A stretch of DNA of 64,000 nt from an uncultured Bradyrhizobium sp. (GTDB taxonomy: Bacteria; Pseudomonadota; Alphaproteobacteria; Rhizobiales; Xanthobacteraceae), in assembly GCF_936943645.1 (NCBI RefSeq), contig NZ_CAKZJO010000100.1, positions 1 through 64,000 on the forward strand, in the 5' to 3' direction. Shown here one piece after another: positions 44,102 through 54,200 of the stretch (the stretch's first letter is position 1; every line of letters starts with the position of its first letter). The position numbers and the translations under genes are program-made. The notes beneath the pieces were generated by a model. That model searched no databases. It was not told the DNA's origin and saw only the letters and a program-made list of their open reading frames with translations.

Positions 44102-44926
44102 ATGATGCGCAGGACCGAGCTCGCTCTCGCCGTCGTCGCACTGGCGCTGTCAGGCGCCGCGGCATCGGCGCAATCGACCGGCGTCGAGAAGCTCTACGTG
44201 CTCAATTGCGGGGAGGGCACCGCGGGCGACATCTCGCGCTGGACGCCCGGGCTGAACGAAGGCAAGACGATGGACTTCGTCGACACCTGCTATCTGATCA
44301 AGCACGCCAAAGGCTGGTTCCTGTGGGACACCGGCATCGCCGATTCCGTCGCCGCCATGCCGAACGGTCTGGTGCCCGCCGATCCCAAGGCCGTGACCTG
44401 GCGGCGCCCGAAGACGCTGGCCGCCCAGCTCGAGCAGCTCGGCGTCAATCCCGACGACGTCAAGGCCATGGCGGTCTCGCACACCCATCCGGACCATACC
44501 GGCAATGTCGAGCTGTTCCCGCAGTCGATGCTCTACGTGCAGAAGGCTGAATATGACTGGCCCGGCGCCAACAACACGCCGCGCTTCAAGCCGTCGCACC
44601 CCGTGGAGCTGCTCAGCGGCGACAAGGACGTGTTCGGCGACGGCAGCGTGACCATCCTGTCGACGCCCGGCCACACGCCCGGGCACCAGTCGCTGCTGGT
44701 GAAGCTGCCCAAGACGGGCGCGGTGGTGCTGTCGGGCGATGCCGTGCACTTCAAAGACAATTGGGACAATCGCCGCGTCCCCGGCATGAACGTCGACAAG
44801 GACCAGACCGCGGCCTCGATGCAGAAGATCGCGGACACGCTCGCCAAGGAAAAGGCGCAGCTCTGGATCAACCACGACAAGGCCCAGCGCGACAGCCAGA
44901 AGCTGGCGCCGGAGTTCTACGACTGA
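44102..44926 (+). CDS. Exported metallo-beta-lactamase-fold hydrolase (AHL-lactonase-like)
   Basis: 274 residues. Signal peptide (RRTELALAVVALALSGAAAS, then AQ), then an MBL fold with the zinc motif SHTHPDHTGN, LSTPGHTPGHQSLLV and LSGDAVHF. It resembles N-acyl-homoserine lactonase family members, but export is unusual for a quorum quencher; the substrate could be another lactone or ester. Two ATGs (44102 and 44105) follow GGAGGA; the second has the better spacing. Confidence 0.85.
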   Translation: MMRRTELALAVVALALSGAAASAQSTGVEKLYVLNCGEGTAGDISRWTPGLNEGKTMDFVDTCYLIKHAKGWFLWDTGIADSVAAMPNGLVPADPKAVTWRRPKTLAAQLEQLGVNPDDVKAMAVSHTHPDHTGNVELFPQSMLYVQKAEYDWPGANNTPRFKPSHPVELLSGDKDVFGDGSVTILSTPGHTPGHQSLLVKLPKTGAVVLSGDAVHFKDNWDNRRVPGMNVDKDQTAASMQKIADTLAKEKAQLWINHDKAQRDSQKLAPEFYD

Positions 44927-44934
44927 CGCTTCAA

Positions 44935-45126
44935 TCAGCTTTTCGGCGCCGTCACGGTGGGCGGGCTCGCCTCCGGCGTCTTCTTCGGCTTCAGCGAGCC
45001 GGCATAGAACGAGACCAGCCAGACCAGGAGGACGGCGAGCAGATAGACGCCCCAGGCCTGTGGCGGCGTGGTCGCCCAGCGCAGCAGGCCTTGGAATGTG
45101 CGGGGCGGGCGAGGTTCTTCGTTCAT
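44935..45126 (-). CDS. Small single-helix membrane protein
   Basis: 63 residues: a Pro/Arg-rich start (MNEEPRPPRTFQGLLRW), one transmembrane helix (AWGVYLLAVLLVWLVSFYAG) and a Lys/Pro tail (KPKKTPEASPP). It lies 47 bases downstream of the MFS gene on the same strand and is convergent with the MBL gene. Function unknown; codon usage and the helix suggest it is real. Confidence 0.65.
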   Translation of the reverse strand: MNEEPRPPRTFQGLLRWATTPPQAWGVYLLAVLLVWLVSFYAGSLKPKKTPEASPPTVTAPKS

Positions 45127-45173
45127 GGGCCGCTTGTGCGCGAAAGCCTTGACCCAGTCAATTCTTGGTCCGG

Positions 45174-46331
45174 TCAATCCGGCCGCGGCCTGGTGCGGAT
45201 CAGGAACAGCGCCGCCAGCGCCGAGAGGCTGAGCGCAGAGGAAACAATCAGCACCTTGGCGCCCATGAGGTCGATGAGCAGCCCGAAGGCCAGCGGCGCC
45301 ACGGCCTGCGCCATGCGTGCGGGGGCGCCGATGATGCCGAGACGGTAGCCGAAATCCTTCGGCCCGAAGATCGACAGCGGCAGCGTGCCGCGCGCAATCG
45401 TCAGGATGCCGTTGCCCGAGCCGTGGAACAGCGCGAACGCGCTCGCCGCGGCGCTGCCGAAGATCGCCACGACGACCGCGCCGATCGGGTGGGTGAGGCA
45501 GGCAAGCCGGGTCGACCACAGCGGATGGAAGCGGCTGAGGAAGCCGGCCTCCAGCATGCGGGCACCGACCTGCGCCGGGCCGATCAGGGCGCCGGCCGCG
45601 ATCGCCTCGGCCGGCGTTGCCCCCGTCGTCTCCAGGATGCGTGGGAAATGCGCGGCCATGGCGCCGGTCACGGTCCAGACCGCCGCGAAGATGAAGGCCA
45701 GCAGAAGCATGGTGCGATCGAGCGGCAGATGCGGCTTCTCGGTCGTGGCCGCCGCGTGGCTGGCGCCCTTGATCGCCGGCAGCATGAAGAAGTTGAGCGG
45801 CAGGCCGATCAGGATGTTGGCCGCCGCCCAGGCAAAGCAGGTCTCGCGCCAGCCGATATGCGACAGCCCCCAGGCCGTGAGCGGCCAGCCGACGGTGGAG
45901 GCAAAGCCCGCCATCAGCGTGATGCCGGTGATGGGCCGGCGCGCCTCGGTGCCATAGATGCGCCCCAGAGCGGCGAAGGCGGCGTCGTAAAGCCCCATCG
46001 CCATGCCGATGCCGAGCACGAGCCAGGCGAACACCATCACCGCAACGGACTGCGAGAGCCCAAGGAGCGCGAGCCCGGCGGCGATGGTCAGGTTCGAGGC
46101 CGACAGCACCTGCCGTCCGCCGACGAGATCGATCTGCCGCCCGATCCGCGGGCCGAGCATCGCCGAGATCACCAGCGAGGCCGAGAACGCGCCGAAAATC
46201 CAGTTGGAGGAGACGCCGAGGTCGCGTGCCATGGGATCGGCGAGCAGCGCCGGCAGATAATAGCTGGACGCCCAGGCCAGGGTCTGCGTGGTGCCGAGCG
46301 CCAGGATGATCGGAAGCTGGCGCTGGCTCAT
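45174..46331 (-). CDS. Major facilitator superfamily transporter
   Basis: 385 residues with about twelve transmembrane helices. The loop between helices 2 and 3 reads GRQIDLVGGRQVL, a variant of the MFS GxxxDxxGxR motif. The N-terminus LPIILALGTTQTLAWASSYYLPALL resembles permeases of small organic acids, but substrate cannot be assigned. The longer upstream frame overlaps the divergent cyclase gene and is rejected; ATG 46331 begins immediately before the first helix. Confidence 0.85.
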   Translation of the reverse strand: MSQRQLPIILALGTTQTLAWASSYYLPALLADPMARDLGVSSNWIFGAFSASLVISAMLGPRIGRQIDLVGGRQVLSASNLTIAAGLALLGLSQSVAVMVFAWLVLGIGMAMGLYDAAFAALGRIYGTEARRPITGITLMAGFASTVGWPLTAWGLSHIGWRETCFAWAAANILIGLPLNFFMLPAIKGASHAAATTEKPHLPLDRTMLLLAFIFAAVWTVTGAMAAHFPRILETTGATPAEAIAAGALIGPAQVGARMLEAGFLSRFHPLWSTRLACLTHPIGAVVVAIFGSAAASAFALFHGSGNGILTIARGTLPLSIFGPKDFGYRLGIIGAPARMAQAVAPLAFGLLIDLMGAKVLIVSSALSLSALAALFLIRTRPRPD

Positions 46332-46496
46332 ATCGCTGTATTTCTGGTCGGCAGTGTCATCGGTTCCATTTGCAGCTTGCGGCGTGAGCGCGTCAACAGC
46401 GCCTGCGGCATATTCGACCTGCCGTAGACGGGAGCCTTTGTCGCGCGGCGCTGCGCATGGCCTTCCGCTCGTCACGAATGCACGCCATAATGGCGC

Positions 46497-47756
46497 ATGC
46501 AATTGACCTCGCGCCTTGCGCTGATGAACTGGCTCACCGGCCAGGGGCTCACGGGCCTGCCCGAAAACGAACTGCTCCGCGGCTTCTGCGAGCGCTGCTG
46601 CGCCGAGGGGCTGGAGCTGTCGCGCGGCCTCGTCGTCATCGACACGCTGCATCCGATCTATGAGGGTCGCGGCTTCCGCTGGAGCGACCGGCCCAGCAAC
46701 GAGAGCGACGCGTTCGAATACGGCTCGACCGCCGACGGCGACGCCGCCAAGAGCTGGCGCCGCTCGGTGTTCTTCCACATGCTCGAGAATGGCGAGGACG
46801 AGATGGTGATCGATCTCGCCGACGCGCCGTCGATGGACTTCTCGCAGATCGGCGAGCTCGCCGAGAAGGGCCACAAGCATTATCTCGCCTTCGTGCACCG
46901 CTTCGGCGAGAACGGCGCGCTCGGTCTGATGGACTGTCTTTACTCCTGCTGGACCACGCGGCGCGACAGCGGCTTCAGCGAAGCCGAGCTGGATTCGCTG
47001 CGCGATCTCGTGCCGGTGCTGGGGCTCGCGATCAAATCGGCGCAGCAGGTCGACATCGCGCGCACGCTCGGGCGCGTCTATCTCGGCCGCGACGCCTCCG
47101 AGCAGGTGCTGCGCGGACGGATCTCGCGCGGCGTCACCGAGCGCATCAACGCCGTGCTCTGGTACTCGGATCTGCGCGGCTCGACAGGGATCAGCGAGAG
47201 CATCGGCCCCGACGAGATCATCCCGTTCCTCAACGACTATGCGCAGGCCGTGATCGACGCGATCCACGATGCCGGCGGCGACGTGCTCAAGCTGATCGGC
47301 GACGGCGTGCTCGCGATGTTCTGGGGCGAAGACATGTCGGATGCGCGGCGCGCTGCGCTCCGCGCCGAGCATCTGTTCCGCAAGAACGTTGCGGCGCTGA
47401 ACAAGCGGCGAGAGGCCGACGGCCGCCCGACCACCTCGGCCTATATCGGCCTGCATGTCGGCGAGGTCTTTTACGGCAATATCGGCAGCGAGGACCGGCT
47501 CGACTTCACGGTGGTCGGCCCGACCGTCAACGAGGTCAGCCGCATCGCCTCGATGAGCCGCTCGGTCGACCGCGAACTCCTGGCGTCCTCCGAATTCTAC
47601 AAGGGCCTGGATGCGGCCGGCCGGCGCTATCTCGTCTCCACCGGCCGCTACGCGCTACGCGGCATCGGCCGCGCGCAGGATCTCTACACGCTCGATCCTG
47701 ATGTCGATGCCAGCGAGCCGGTGACGGGAAGCTACGAGCGGTATCTGGCGAATTAG
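46497..47756 (+). CDS. Class III adenylate/guanylate cyclase
   Basis: 419-residue soluble cyclase. The N-terminal half (about 1-210) resembles a GAF-like sensory region found in rhizobial cyclases, with a short conserved start MNWLTGQGL. The catalytic domain begins at AVLWYSDLRGSTGISE (metal Asp), includes KLIGDGVLAMFW, and ends with DFTVVGPTVNEVSRI, where the transition-state Asn and Arg are kept, so activity is likely. Produces cAMP or cGMP; the signal sensed is unknown. It is divergent from an MFS gene. Confidence 0.88.
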   Translation: MQLTSRLALMNWLTGQGLTGLPENELLRGFCERCCAEGLELSRGLVVIDTLHPIYEGRGFRWSDRPSNESDAFEYGSTADGDAAKSWRRSVFFHMLENGEDEMVIDLADAPSMDFSQIGELAEKGHKHYLAFVHRFGENGALGLMDCLYSCWTTRRDSGFSEAELDSLRDLVPVLGLAIKSAQQVDIARTLGRVYLGRDASEQVLRGRISRGVTERINAVLWYSDLRGSTGISESIGPDEIIPFLNDYAQAVIDAIHDAGGDVLKLIGDGVLAMFWGEDMSDARRAALRAEHLFRKNVAALNKRREADGRPTTSAYIGLHVGEVFYGNIGSEDRLDFTVVGPTVNEVSRIASMSRSVDRELLASSEFYKGLDAAGRRYLVSTGRYALRGIGRAQDLYTLDPDVDASEPVTGSYERYLAN

Positions 47757-47759
47757 GTT

Positions 47760-47927
47760 CGTCGTCCCCGCGAACGCGGGGACCCATACCGCGTGATCTA
47801 TCGAATGCGGACGGTGCCAGTCCCAGCGGACATGTGTAACGGCGAGCCTTCGTCCAACTTCTCCCTGGGGTTATCGCGACGAGCGCAAAGCGCTCGCGCT
47901 GGGGTCCCCGCGTTCGCGGGGACGACG
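47760..47927. repeat. Inverted-repeat element, family B (first copy)
   Basis: Perfect 25-bp terminal inverted repeats (47760-47784 and 47903-47927; each contains CCCCGCGAACGCGGGG, itself a palindrome) frame a variable centre. At least 40 bases of the left end match, inverted, the right end of the element at 60643-60781. The element starts just after the cyclase stop. Confidence 0.85.
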
Positions 47928-47958
47928 GCGGAAGTCGTTGCTCGACCTGCAAGCGCGG

Positions 47959-49203
47959 CTAGCACCGCGCCGCGACCTCATCCCCCACCATCACCGGCTG
48001 CCGGTCGAGCGCCACGGCCGGCGACAGCCAGATCACCAGGGCCTGCGCGCCGAACACGGCGGCGGCGAGATAGAGGCAGGCTTCCGCGCTCCAGAGCCCG
48101 CCGACGATCGCCCCCAGAGCCGAGCCGAGCGGGCGGGCGCCGTAGCTCATGATGTTGATGGCGGAGACACGCCCCAGAAGGCGCGGCGGCGTCACGGACT
48201 GGCGCAACGTCGTGGTCGAGATCACCCACAGGATCGGTCCGACGCCGAGCAGGAAGAAGCTGAGGACCGCGAGCCAGGGTGAGGGCACCAGCACGGTCAG
48301 CGCCATCACGACCGCGGCGACGAAGCCGGTGACCGGGCCGAGGCCGACCACGGTGCCGAAGGCGATGCGCTGCATCACGCGCGTGGCCAGCAGCGCGCCG
48401 ATCACCATGCCGACGCCGTACATCGTCAGCACCGTGCCGACGCCCGCGGCGGTCAGGCCGAGATGGCGCACGGCATAGGGCACGAACACGGCGATCTGCA
48501 GGAACCAGCCGGTGTTGAAGATGAACTGGGTGATGAACACCGGCCGCAGCAGCGGATGGTGAAACACGAAGGCCGCGCCCTCGCGGATCTCCTGCCACGG
48601 ATGGCGGCGCGGCGCCGGCGCGCGCGCGGGCTCGAAGATGCCGGAGAGCAGCACCACCGCAATCGCCGAGAGCGCCGCGGCAAAGCCGAAGGCCGGGCTC
48701 GCGCCCAACCAGCCCACCAGCGTGCCGCCGAGCGCAGGCCCGCTGGCAAAGGCGATGGTGCGCGCAAGCTCGATGCGGGCATTCGCCGCCGGCAGCAGCT
48801 CCGCGCTGACCAGCGAGGGCACCAGCGCCGGTGCGGCCACGCTGTAGACCACGGTGCCGCACACGGCAGCGAAGCCGAGCAATGCCAGCAGCGGCAGGTT
48901 GAGCGCGCCGAGCCCCAGCAGCAGCACGATGGTTGCAAGCGCCGCGGCCCGCAGCGCCTCGGCCCCCGCCATCAGCGAGCGACGCGAGATACGGTCGGCG
49001 AGCAGGCCGGCCGGAATCGCGAAGAGCACGAAGGGCAGGGTCAGCGCGGTCTGCAATAGGCCGGTCTGGCCTTCCGCCACGCCGAGCGTGAGCACGGCGA
49101 CGATGGGGGCGGCGGCCAAAGCGATCTGCTCGGCCGACTGCGCCGCGAGGTTGGACCAGGCGAGGCGGCCAAAGGTGGTGGGGAGGCGAGGCGGGTTTGA
49201 CAT
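47959..49203 (-). CDS. MFS transporter, EntS/MFS_3-like exporter
   Basis: 414 residues with twelve hydrophobic segments. The N-terminus FGRLAWSNLAAQSAEQIALAAAPIVA, GLLADRISRRSLMAG and the central helix AINIMSYGARPLGSALGAIVGG are characteristic of MFS_3/EntS-type exporters of siderophores or drugs. The substrate is unknown. It is divergent from mntH, with about 165 bases between, so the candidate Mur/Fur operator could act on both. Confidence 0.85.
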   Translation of the reverse strand: MSNPPRLPTTFGRLAWSNLAAQSAEQIALAAAPIVAVLTLGVAEGQTGLLQTALTLPFVLFAIPAGLLADRISRRSLMAGAEALRAAALATIVLLLGLGALNLPLLALLGFAAVCGTVVYSVAAPALVPSLVSAELLPAANARIELARTIAFASGPALGGTLVGWLGASPAFGFAAALSAIAVVLLSGIFEPARAPAPRRHPWQEIREGAAFVFHHPLLRPVFITQFIFNTGWFLQIAVFVPYAVRHLGLTAAGVGTVLTMYGVGMVIGALLATRVMQRIAFGTVVGLGPVTGFVAAVVMALTVLVPSPWLAVLSFFLLGVGPILWVISTTTLRQSVTPPRLLGRVSAINIMSYGARPLGSALGAIVGGLWSAEACLYLAAAVFGAQALVIWLSPAVALDRQPVMVGDEVAARC

Positions 49204-49323
49204 GGCTCATTTCCTGCGAAGTCGGATTGGCGCGAGTATCCGGTGCCAGGGCCCGCCAAACCCACCCGGTTTCCGACAGGGGGCGAACAGCGGCCGGGAG
49301 GGAACCAATGCGGCCAGATGCAG

Positions 49324-49340
49324 TTGCAAATGAGTTGCAA
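49324..49340 (+). promoter_or_regulatory. Candidate Mur/Fur operator upstream of mntH
   Basis: Palindrome TTGCAA-ATGAG-TTGCAA, 28 bases before the mntH ATG, in a TGCAA-rich stretch. The TGCAAAT half-sites resemble manganese-responsive Mur boxes of alphaproteobacteria, and mntH of B. japonicum is known to be repressed by the Fur/Mur protein with manganese. The box assignment here is inference. Confidence 0.5.
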
Positions 49341-49368
49341 TAAGAACGAAGTCGGGTATTCTGGGCTC

Positions 49369-50721
49369 ATGGATGCCCGATCTCCCCACTTGACGCCCGA
49401 CGCTGCCGGCTGGCGCGCGGATGCGCCCGCCACCAAGAGCCTCGCCGAGGTCAATTCCACGATCGCCATTCCGGCCGCGGGCCGCTGGTGGCGGCGGCTG
49501 CTCGCCTTCGTCGGTCCGGGCTATCTCGTCTCGGTCGGCTATATGGACCCCGGCAATTGGGCGACCGATCTCGCCGGCGGATCGAAATTCGGCTACACGC
49601 TGCTCTCCGTCATCCTGCTCTCGAATTTGATGGCGATCCTGCTGCAGTCGCTGGCGGCGCGGCTCGGCATCGTCACCGACCGCGATCTCGCGCAGGCCTG
49701 CCGCGCCACCTATTCGCCGGCGGTCAACTTCCTGCTCTGGCTGGCCTGCGAGGCGGCGATCATCGCCTGCGATCTCGCCGAGGTGATCGGCACGGCGATC
49801 GCGCTCAAACTCCTGTTCGGCATTCCGCTGATCGGCGGCGCGCTGCTCGCAGCCCTCGATGCCTTCCTGCTGCTGCTCCTGATGAACCGCGGCTTCCGCT
49901 TCCTCGAGGCCTTCGTCATCGCGCTGCTGGTGGTGATCGCGGTTTGCTTCGCCGTCCAGATCGCGGCCGCCGCGCCGCCGGTCGCGGAGGTGCTGCGCGG
50001 CTTCATGCCGAAGAGCGAGATCTTCACCAACCCCGAGATGCTCTACATCGCGATCGGCATCATCGGCGCGACCGTGATGCCGCATAATCTCTACCTGCAC
50101 TCCTCGATCGTGCAGACGCGCGCCTATGAGCGCAACGACGAAGGCCGCCGCGAGGCGATCAAATGGGCGACGACGGACTCCACCATCGCCCTGATGCTGG
50201 CGCTGTTCATCAATGCCGCGATCCTCGTCGTGGCGGCTGCGACCTTCCACAAGAGCGGGCATTCGGATGTCGCCGAGATCGGGCAGGCGTTCGAGCTGCT
50301 GTCGCCGCTGCTCGGCCTCGGCATCGCCTCGACATTGTTCGCGGTGGCGCTGCTCGCCTCCGGCCTGAACTCGACGGTGACGGCGACGCTCGCCGGCCAG
50401 ATCGTGATGGAGGGCTTTCTCGATCTGCGCCTGCCGAGCTGGGCGCGCCGTTTGCTCACGCGCGGCATCGCGATCATTCCGGTGATCGTGGTCACCGCGA
50501 TCTATGGCGAGCGCGGCACGGCCGATCTGCTGGTATTCAGCCAGGTCGTGCTGTCAATGCAGCTGCCCTTCGCCGTCATCCCGCTGGTCCGCTTCGTCTC
50601 CGACCGCCGCAAGATGGGCAAGTTCGCGATTCCCTCCTACGTCGCGGCGATCGCGTGGATCGTCGCAGGCGTGATCGTGGTCCTGAACCTGAAGCTGTTG
50701 TTCGACACGTTGTTTGGATGA
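49369..50721 (+). CDS. mntH: Nramp-family Mn(II)/divalent metal transporter MntH
   Basis: 450-residue proton-coupled Mn transporter. The first-helix motif GYMDPGNWATDLAGG carries the DPGN metal site, the sixth helix has GATVMPHNLYLHS with the MPH site, and eleven helices follow the Nramp order. ATG 49369 (MDARSPHLTP) is chosen, as the frame upstream runs over the operator and promoter region. A cytosolic N-terminal tail of about 40 residues precedes helix 1. Confidence 0.94.
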   Translation: MDARSPHLTPDAAGWRADAPATKSLAEVNSTIAIPAAGRWWRRLLAFVGPGYLVSVGYMDPGNWATDLAGGSKFGYTLLSVILLSNLMAILLQSLAARLGIVTDRDLAQACRATYSPAVNFLLWLACEAAIIACDLAEVIGTAIALKLLFGIPLIGGALLAALDAFLLLLLMNRGFRFLEAFVIALLVVIAVCFAVQIAAAAPPVAEVLRGFMPKSEIFTNPEMLYIAIGIIGATVMPHNLYLHSSIVQTRAYERNDEGRREAIKWATTDSTIALMLALFINAAILVVAAATFHKSGHSDVAEIGQAFELLSPLLGLGIASTLFAVALLASGLNSTVTATLAGQIVMEGFLDLRLPSWARRLLTRGIAIIPVIVVTAIYGERGTADLLVFSQVVLSMQLPFAVIPLVRFVSDRRKMGKFAIPSYVAAIAWIVAGVIVVLNLKLLFDTLFG

Positions 50722-50759
50722 GTGCAGGGACTGCCCGCACGTTTCGTGCGGAGGGCACT
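50721..50759 (+). terminator. Long hairpin after mntH
   Basis: Inner stem CCGCACG-TTT-CGTGCGG (7 bp) with outer arms AGTGC/GCACT forms a long hairpin that includes the last base of the mntH stop codon. There is no T tract afterwards, so it may be a 3'-end stabiliser as much as a terminator. Confidence 0.55.
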
Positions 50760-50881
50760 GCGGCGAACTGCTCCCTGGCGCGCGCCGGCCGTACCCGTTT
50801 CGCGCGAACGTGGGTCCGGTCCTTCGAAAATGCGCACCGGCCGGCGACCGACGCTTTCGTCGCGCGCCGGCGAATGACCGC

Positions 50882-50909
50882 TTTTCAATTGGTACGAAGA
50901 GGGTATACT
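50882..50909 (+). promoter_or_regulatory. Candidate promoter of the cyclase-P450-DyP operon
   Basis: TTTTCA and TATACT with a 16-base spacer. Two identical TTCAATTG boxes (50884-50891 and 50913-50920) flank the -10 element, 29 bases apart, a plausible arrangement for a repressor or activator. The next gene starts about 300 bases downstream, so the leader would be long. No other promoter-like pair is as good in 50760-51208, and no gene is seen there. Confidence 0.4.
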
Positions 50910-50920
50910 ACCTTCAATTG

Positions 50921-50954
50921 CTGATAGGCCACAGTTACTGACAGGCCATATTAT
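50921..50954. repeat. Two imperfect 17-bp tandem repeats downstream of the candidate promoter
   Basis: CTGATAGGCCACAGTTA followed directly by CTGACAGGCCATATTAT, 12 of 17 positions identical. Its place just after the TTCAATTG boxes suggests a regulatory site. Confidence 0.5.
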
Positions 50955-51208
50955 GACGTTGCGTTTTTCAGGATTGATTTTTCTCCCCGCGGGATAATCG
51001 GCGGTCCCGCGCCGGAGTAGATGCGCCGATCGCATTCTCTCCGGACAATTCGAACGGGTTGCGCGCAAGGTAGGCGCGCGAGGCCAGTGGCGCCGCCATT
51101 GGTGATGGATTGATTTTTGCTGCGCGGGTTCACGTCCTGGGAGGGGACGATGATCAGGCCAGAAAGCGTTGATTGCTGCGTTGTAGTCATTGATGAGCGT
51201 GTACTGCC

Positions 51209-54200
51209 GTGACCAAGTGTCCCGCATGTTCAGCCCGTGTCGCTCGCGAGCATCGCTTCTGCTCTCAATGCGGCGCGCGCCTCGATCGCGCCGTGGAGCA
51301 GTCCTCCGGTCCATCGGCGATTAGCACAACTGACCGTGCGGTGCGGGTTGTTCCGCTGCATGATCATGCGGCGGTTCGGTCACAGATGTTGACCGAGAAC
51401 AAGCAGGTCAGCGTTCTCTTCGTCGACGTCTGCGACTCGACATCGCTGCTCCAGCATTCCGACCCCGAGGAATCCCGCAATTATCTCGGCAAGGCGCTGA
51501 ACCATCTGGCCGAAGCGGTCGGGACCTATGGCGGCACGGTCAGTCAATTGCTCGGCGACGGGCTCGTCGCCCTGTTCGGTGCGCCCGTGGCGCAGGAGGA
51601 TCATGCCCTGCGCGCGTGCCTTGCCGCGCTCAAGATGCAGAGGGCAACCGTTCCCGGCCACGAGGTTCATGGCATGGCCAGTCCGATGCTGCGCATCGGC
51701 ATCAATTCGGGCGAAGTCCTGGTCGGCGTCGTCGGGCAATACGGCTGGTCGCACTACGGGGCGGACGGCAAGACGATTCATCTGGCGTCACGGCTCGAAA
51801 AGATGGCGCCGCCCGGCGGCATCCTGATCAGTGCCGCGACGCAGCGCCTGGTCGCGCAGCAGATCGACACGCGGCCGGTGGGGACGCGGCCGGTGCGCGG
51901 GCTGGACGACCCGGTCGAGCTCCATGAGGTCGTGGTCGCCACTGAAAGCTCGGCGGCCGCGCCGCTGACGCGGAAGCAGCGCTGGGCGCCCCTGGTCGGC
52001 CGCGAAGAGTCTTTGCGGATCCTCACTGCAGATCTCGACATCGTTCGAACCGGCGTGATGCGGACGATCGGGCTGTGCGGCGATGCCGGGATCGGCAAGT
52101 CCCGCTTGATCGCCGACTGGATCGCCGCGCTTGCAAGTCAGGGCACGGAGGTCTGCCTTTCGCAAGCGAGAGGTTATGCAAGCGCGCGCGCCTACAGCAC
52201 CGCCGCGGACCTGATCGCAAGCTTGGCCGGGTTGCCGCAAACAAGCGCGACGGACCCCCAATCCGTCCGGCAGATCCTGGCCGCCGAATGGGCCAGCGAA
52301 GGTGCCGCGCATCTGGCAGCGGTCAATGACTTGCTGGGTCTGGCGGCGCCGGACGAGGCCTGGCTGGCGCTGAATCCGGTCCAGCGGCGGCGCCGGATCG
52401 GTGATGCATTGCTGTGGCTCGTGCGCAGACGCGCCCAGGCAGGTCCGTTCGTGCTCGTGCTCGAGGATGTCTTCCTGGCCGACCGCGAGAGCCGGCGGTT
52501 GTTCGAGGCGCTGCTTCCAAAGCTTCAGGGTCTGCCCATCCTGGTCTGTGTCAGCTATCGACCCGATTTCGAGCATCAGTGGCGCCAGGCCCCGTGGTTT
52601 GCGGAGCGCCTGATCGAGCCCCTTCGCGACGGCGAGCTGCTCAGGCTGGCGCGCGCCCTGATGGGGGACGATCTGTCCGTGCTCGGCATCATGAACGAAC
52701 TGGTCGCGCGCGCCGACGGCAATCCCTTCTTCCTGGAGCAGTTGGTCATCACGCTGATCGACGACGGATCGCTGGAGGGAACGCCGGGGGCATACCGCCT
52801 GCAGCGACCGCCCGGAGAGCTGCGCGTGCCGGGCTCGATCGCCGCGGTGATCGGCGCGCGCGTCGACAGGCTGCCCGAAGCTGCCAAGTCCGCGCTCGAG
52901 GCGGCGGCGATCCTCGGCGACCCCATCACGGGCGAACTGATCGCCGCGATGCAGGCCGTGGACTTGGGGCGTGCCGAAGAATTGCTGGGTCTTTGCGTTG
53001 CATCCGGGCTGCTGACCGGACCGGATCAGGCGCTCGGCCGGCTCGAGCAGCACGCGTTCGCGTTTCGCCACGCACTGGTGCGCGACGTCGTGCTCGGCAC
53101 CCTCACGCGGACGCGGCTCAAGGCGCTGCATCGCCAGGCCTTCCTGGCGCTTCATGCGCGGCCGGGAGCGGCCGAGGCGGATATCGCGCCGGCGCTGGCG
53201 CACCATGCCTTCAAGGGCGAGGAATGGGAGCAGGCGGCGAGATTCACCGTCAAGTCGATGGCGCGTGCGATCTCGCGCTCGGCCAATCAGGAAGCGCTCC
53301 AGCTGTTCGAGAAGGGTCTTCAGGCAGCCCGCCGTGTCGATGACGCCTCGGTTGCGCAGACCCTGGAGCTGGCGCTTCGCCTGGAAGCCATCGGAGCGAT
53401 GCTGGCCCTCGGGCAGATCGACGACATCTTCAGCAATATGGAGCGTGCGGAAGCGATCGCGGTGCAACTGAACGATCAGCGCGCACGGGCGGCGGTGTCG
53501 ACCGAGACGGCGGTCTTCTTGTGGATGCGCGGTCGCTTCGAGCAGGGTCTGCGCTACGCCACGCGAGGGCTCGACGCGGCCCGCCTGGCGCAACGCCGCC
53601 ACATGATGATGGCGGCGCATCAGACCCGCCTGATGAACCTCCACGCTCTCGGTCGATACGCAGAGGCCGCCATGGAGGGGCAGATTCTGCTCTCCGACTA
53701 CGGACCTGAGCTGTCAGCGCATTGCGTCCAACCCGGATGGGCCGCCATCCCTATCATCAATCTGTATGCGTTTCATGCCAGCACGCTCTGGCGGCTCGGA
53801 GACAGTGCAAGGGCACACGCGTTCTGTGCCAAGGCCTATGAGATCCTGTCGAGCATCAACCATCCCTATTCCCGTCTGCTGATCGACACCGTCCAGTCGC
53901 AGATCTGGATCGAGAGCAGGGATCTCGATCGGGCCGAGACCTTGATGCGCACCGGCGTGCAGCAATGCATGACGCATAACGTCCCGACCATGCTGTCGGT
54001 TTGCACGGGTGTTCTCGGCAGCGCGCTCGCGCGCAACGGCAAGGCCGCCGAGGCGGCGACGATGCTGGAGAAGGGGTTCGCCGACCGCATCTACGAGGCG
54101 GCCGGGCCCTACGGCCGGACGTTCATGCGCGTGAGCCTCGGCCTGGCCTATCGCAAGCTCGATCGGCTCGACGACGCCATCGCGGTCGGTCGCAAGGCCG

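Noticed and set aside
45174..47456. Extending the MFS gene upstream to a 760-residue protein
   Set aside because: The upstream half lies antisense to the cyclase gene; the MFS fold starts at ATG 46331.
47760..47927. Possible CRISPR array because of repeated CCCCGCG words
   Set aside because: There are only two inverted arms, not direct repeats with spacers, and no cas genes are in the window.
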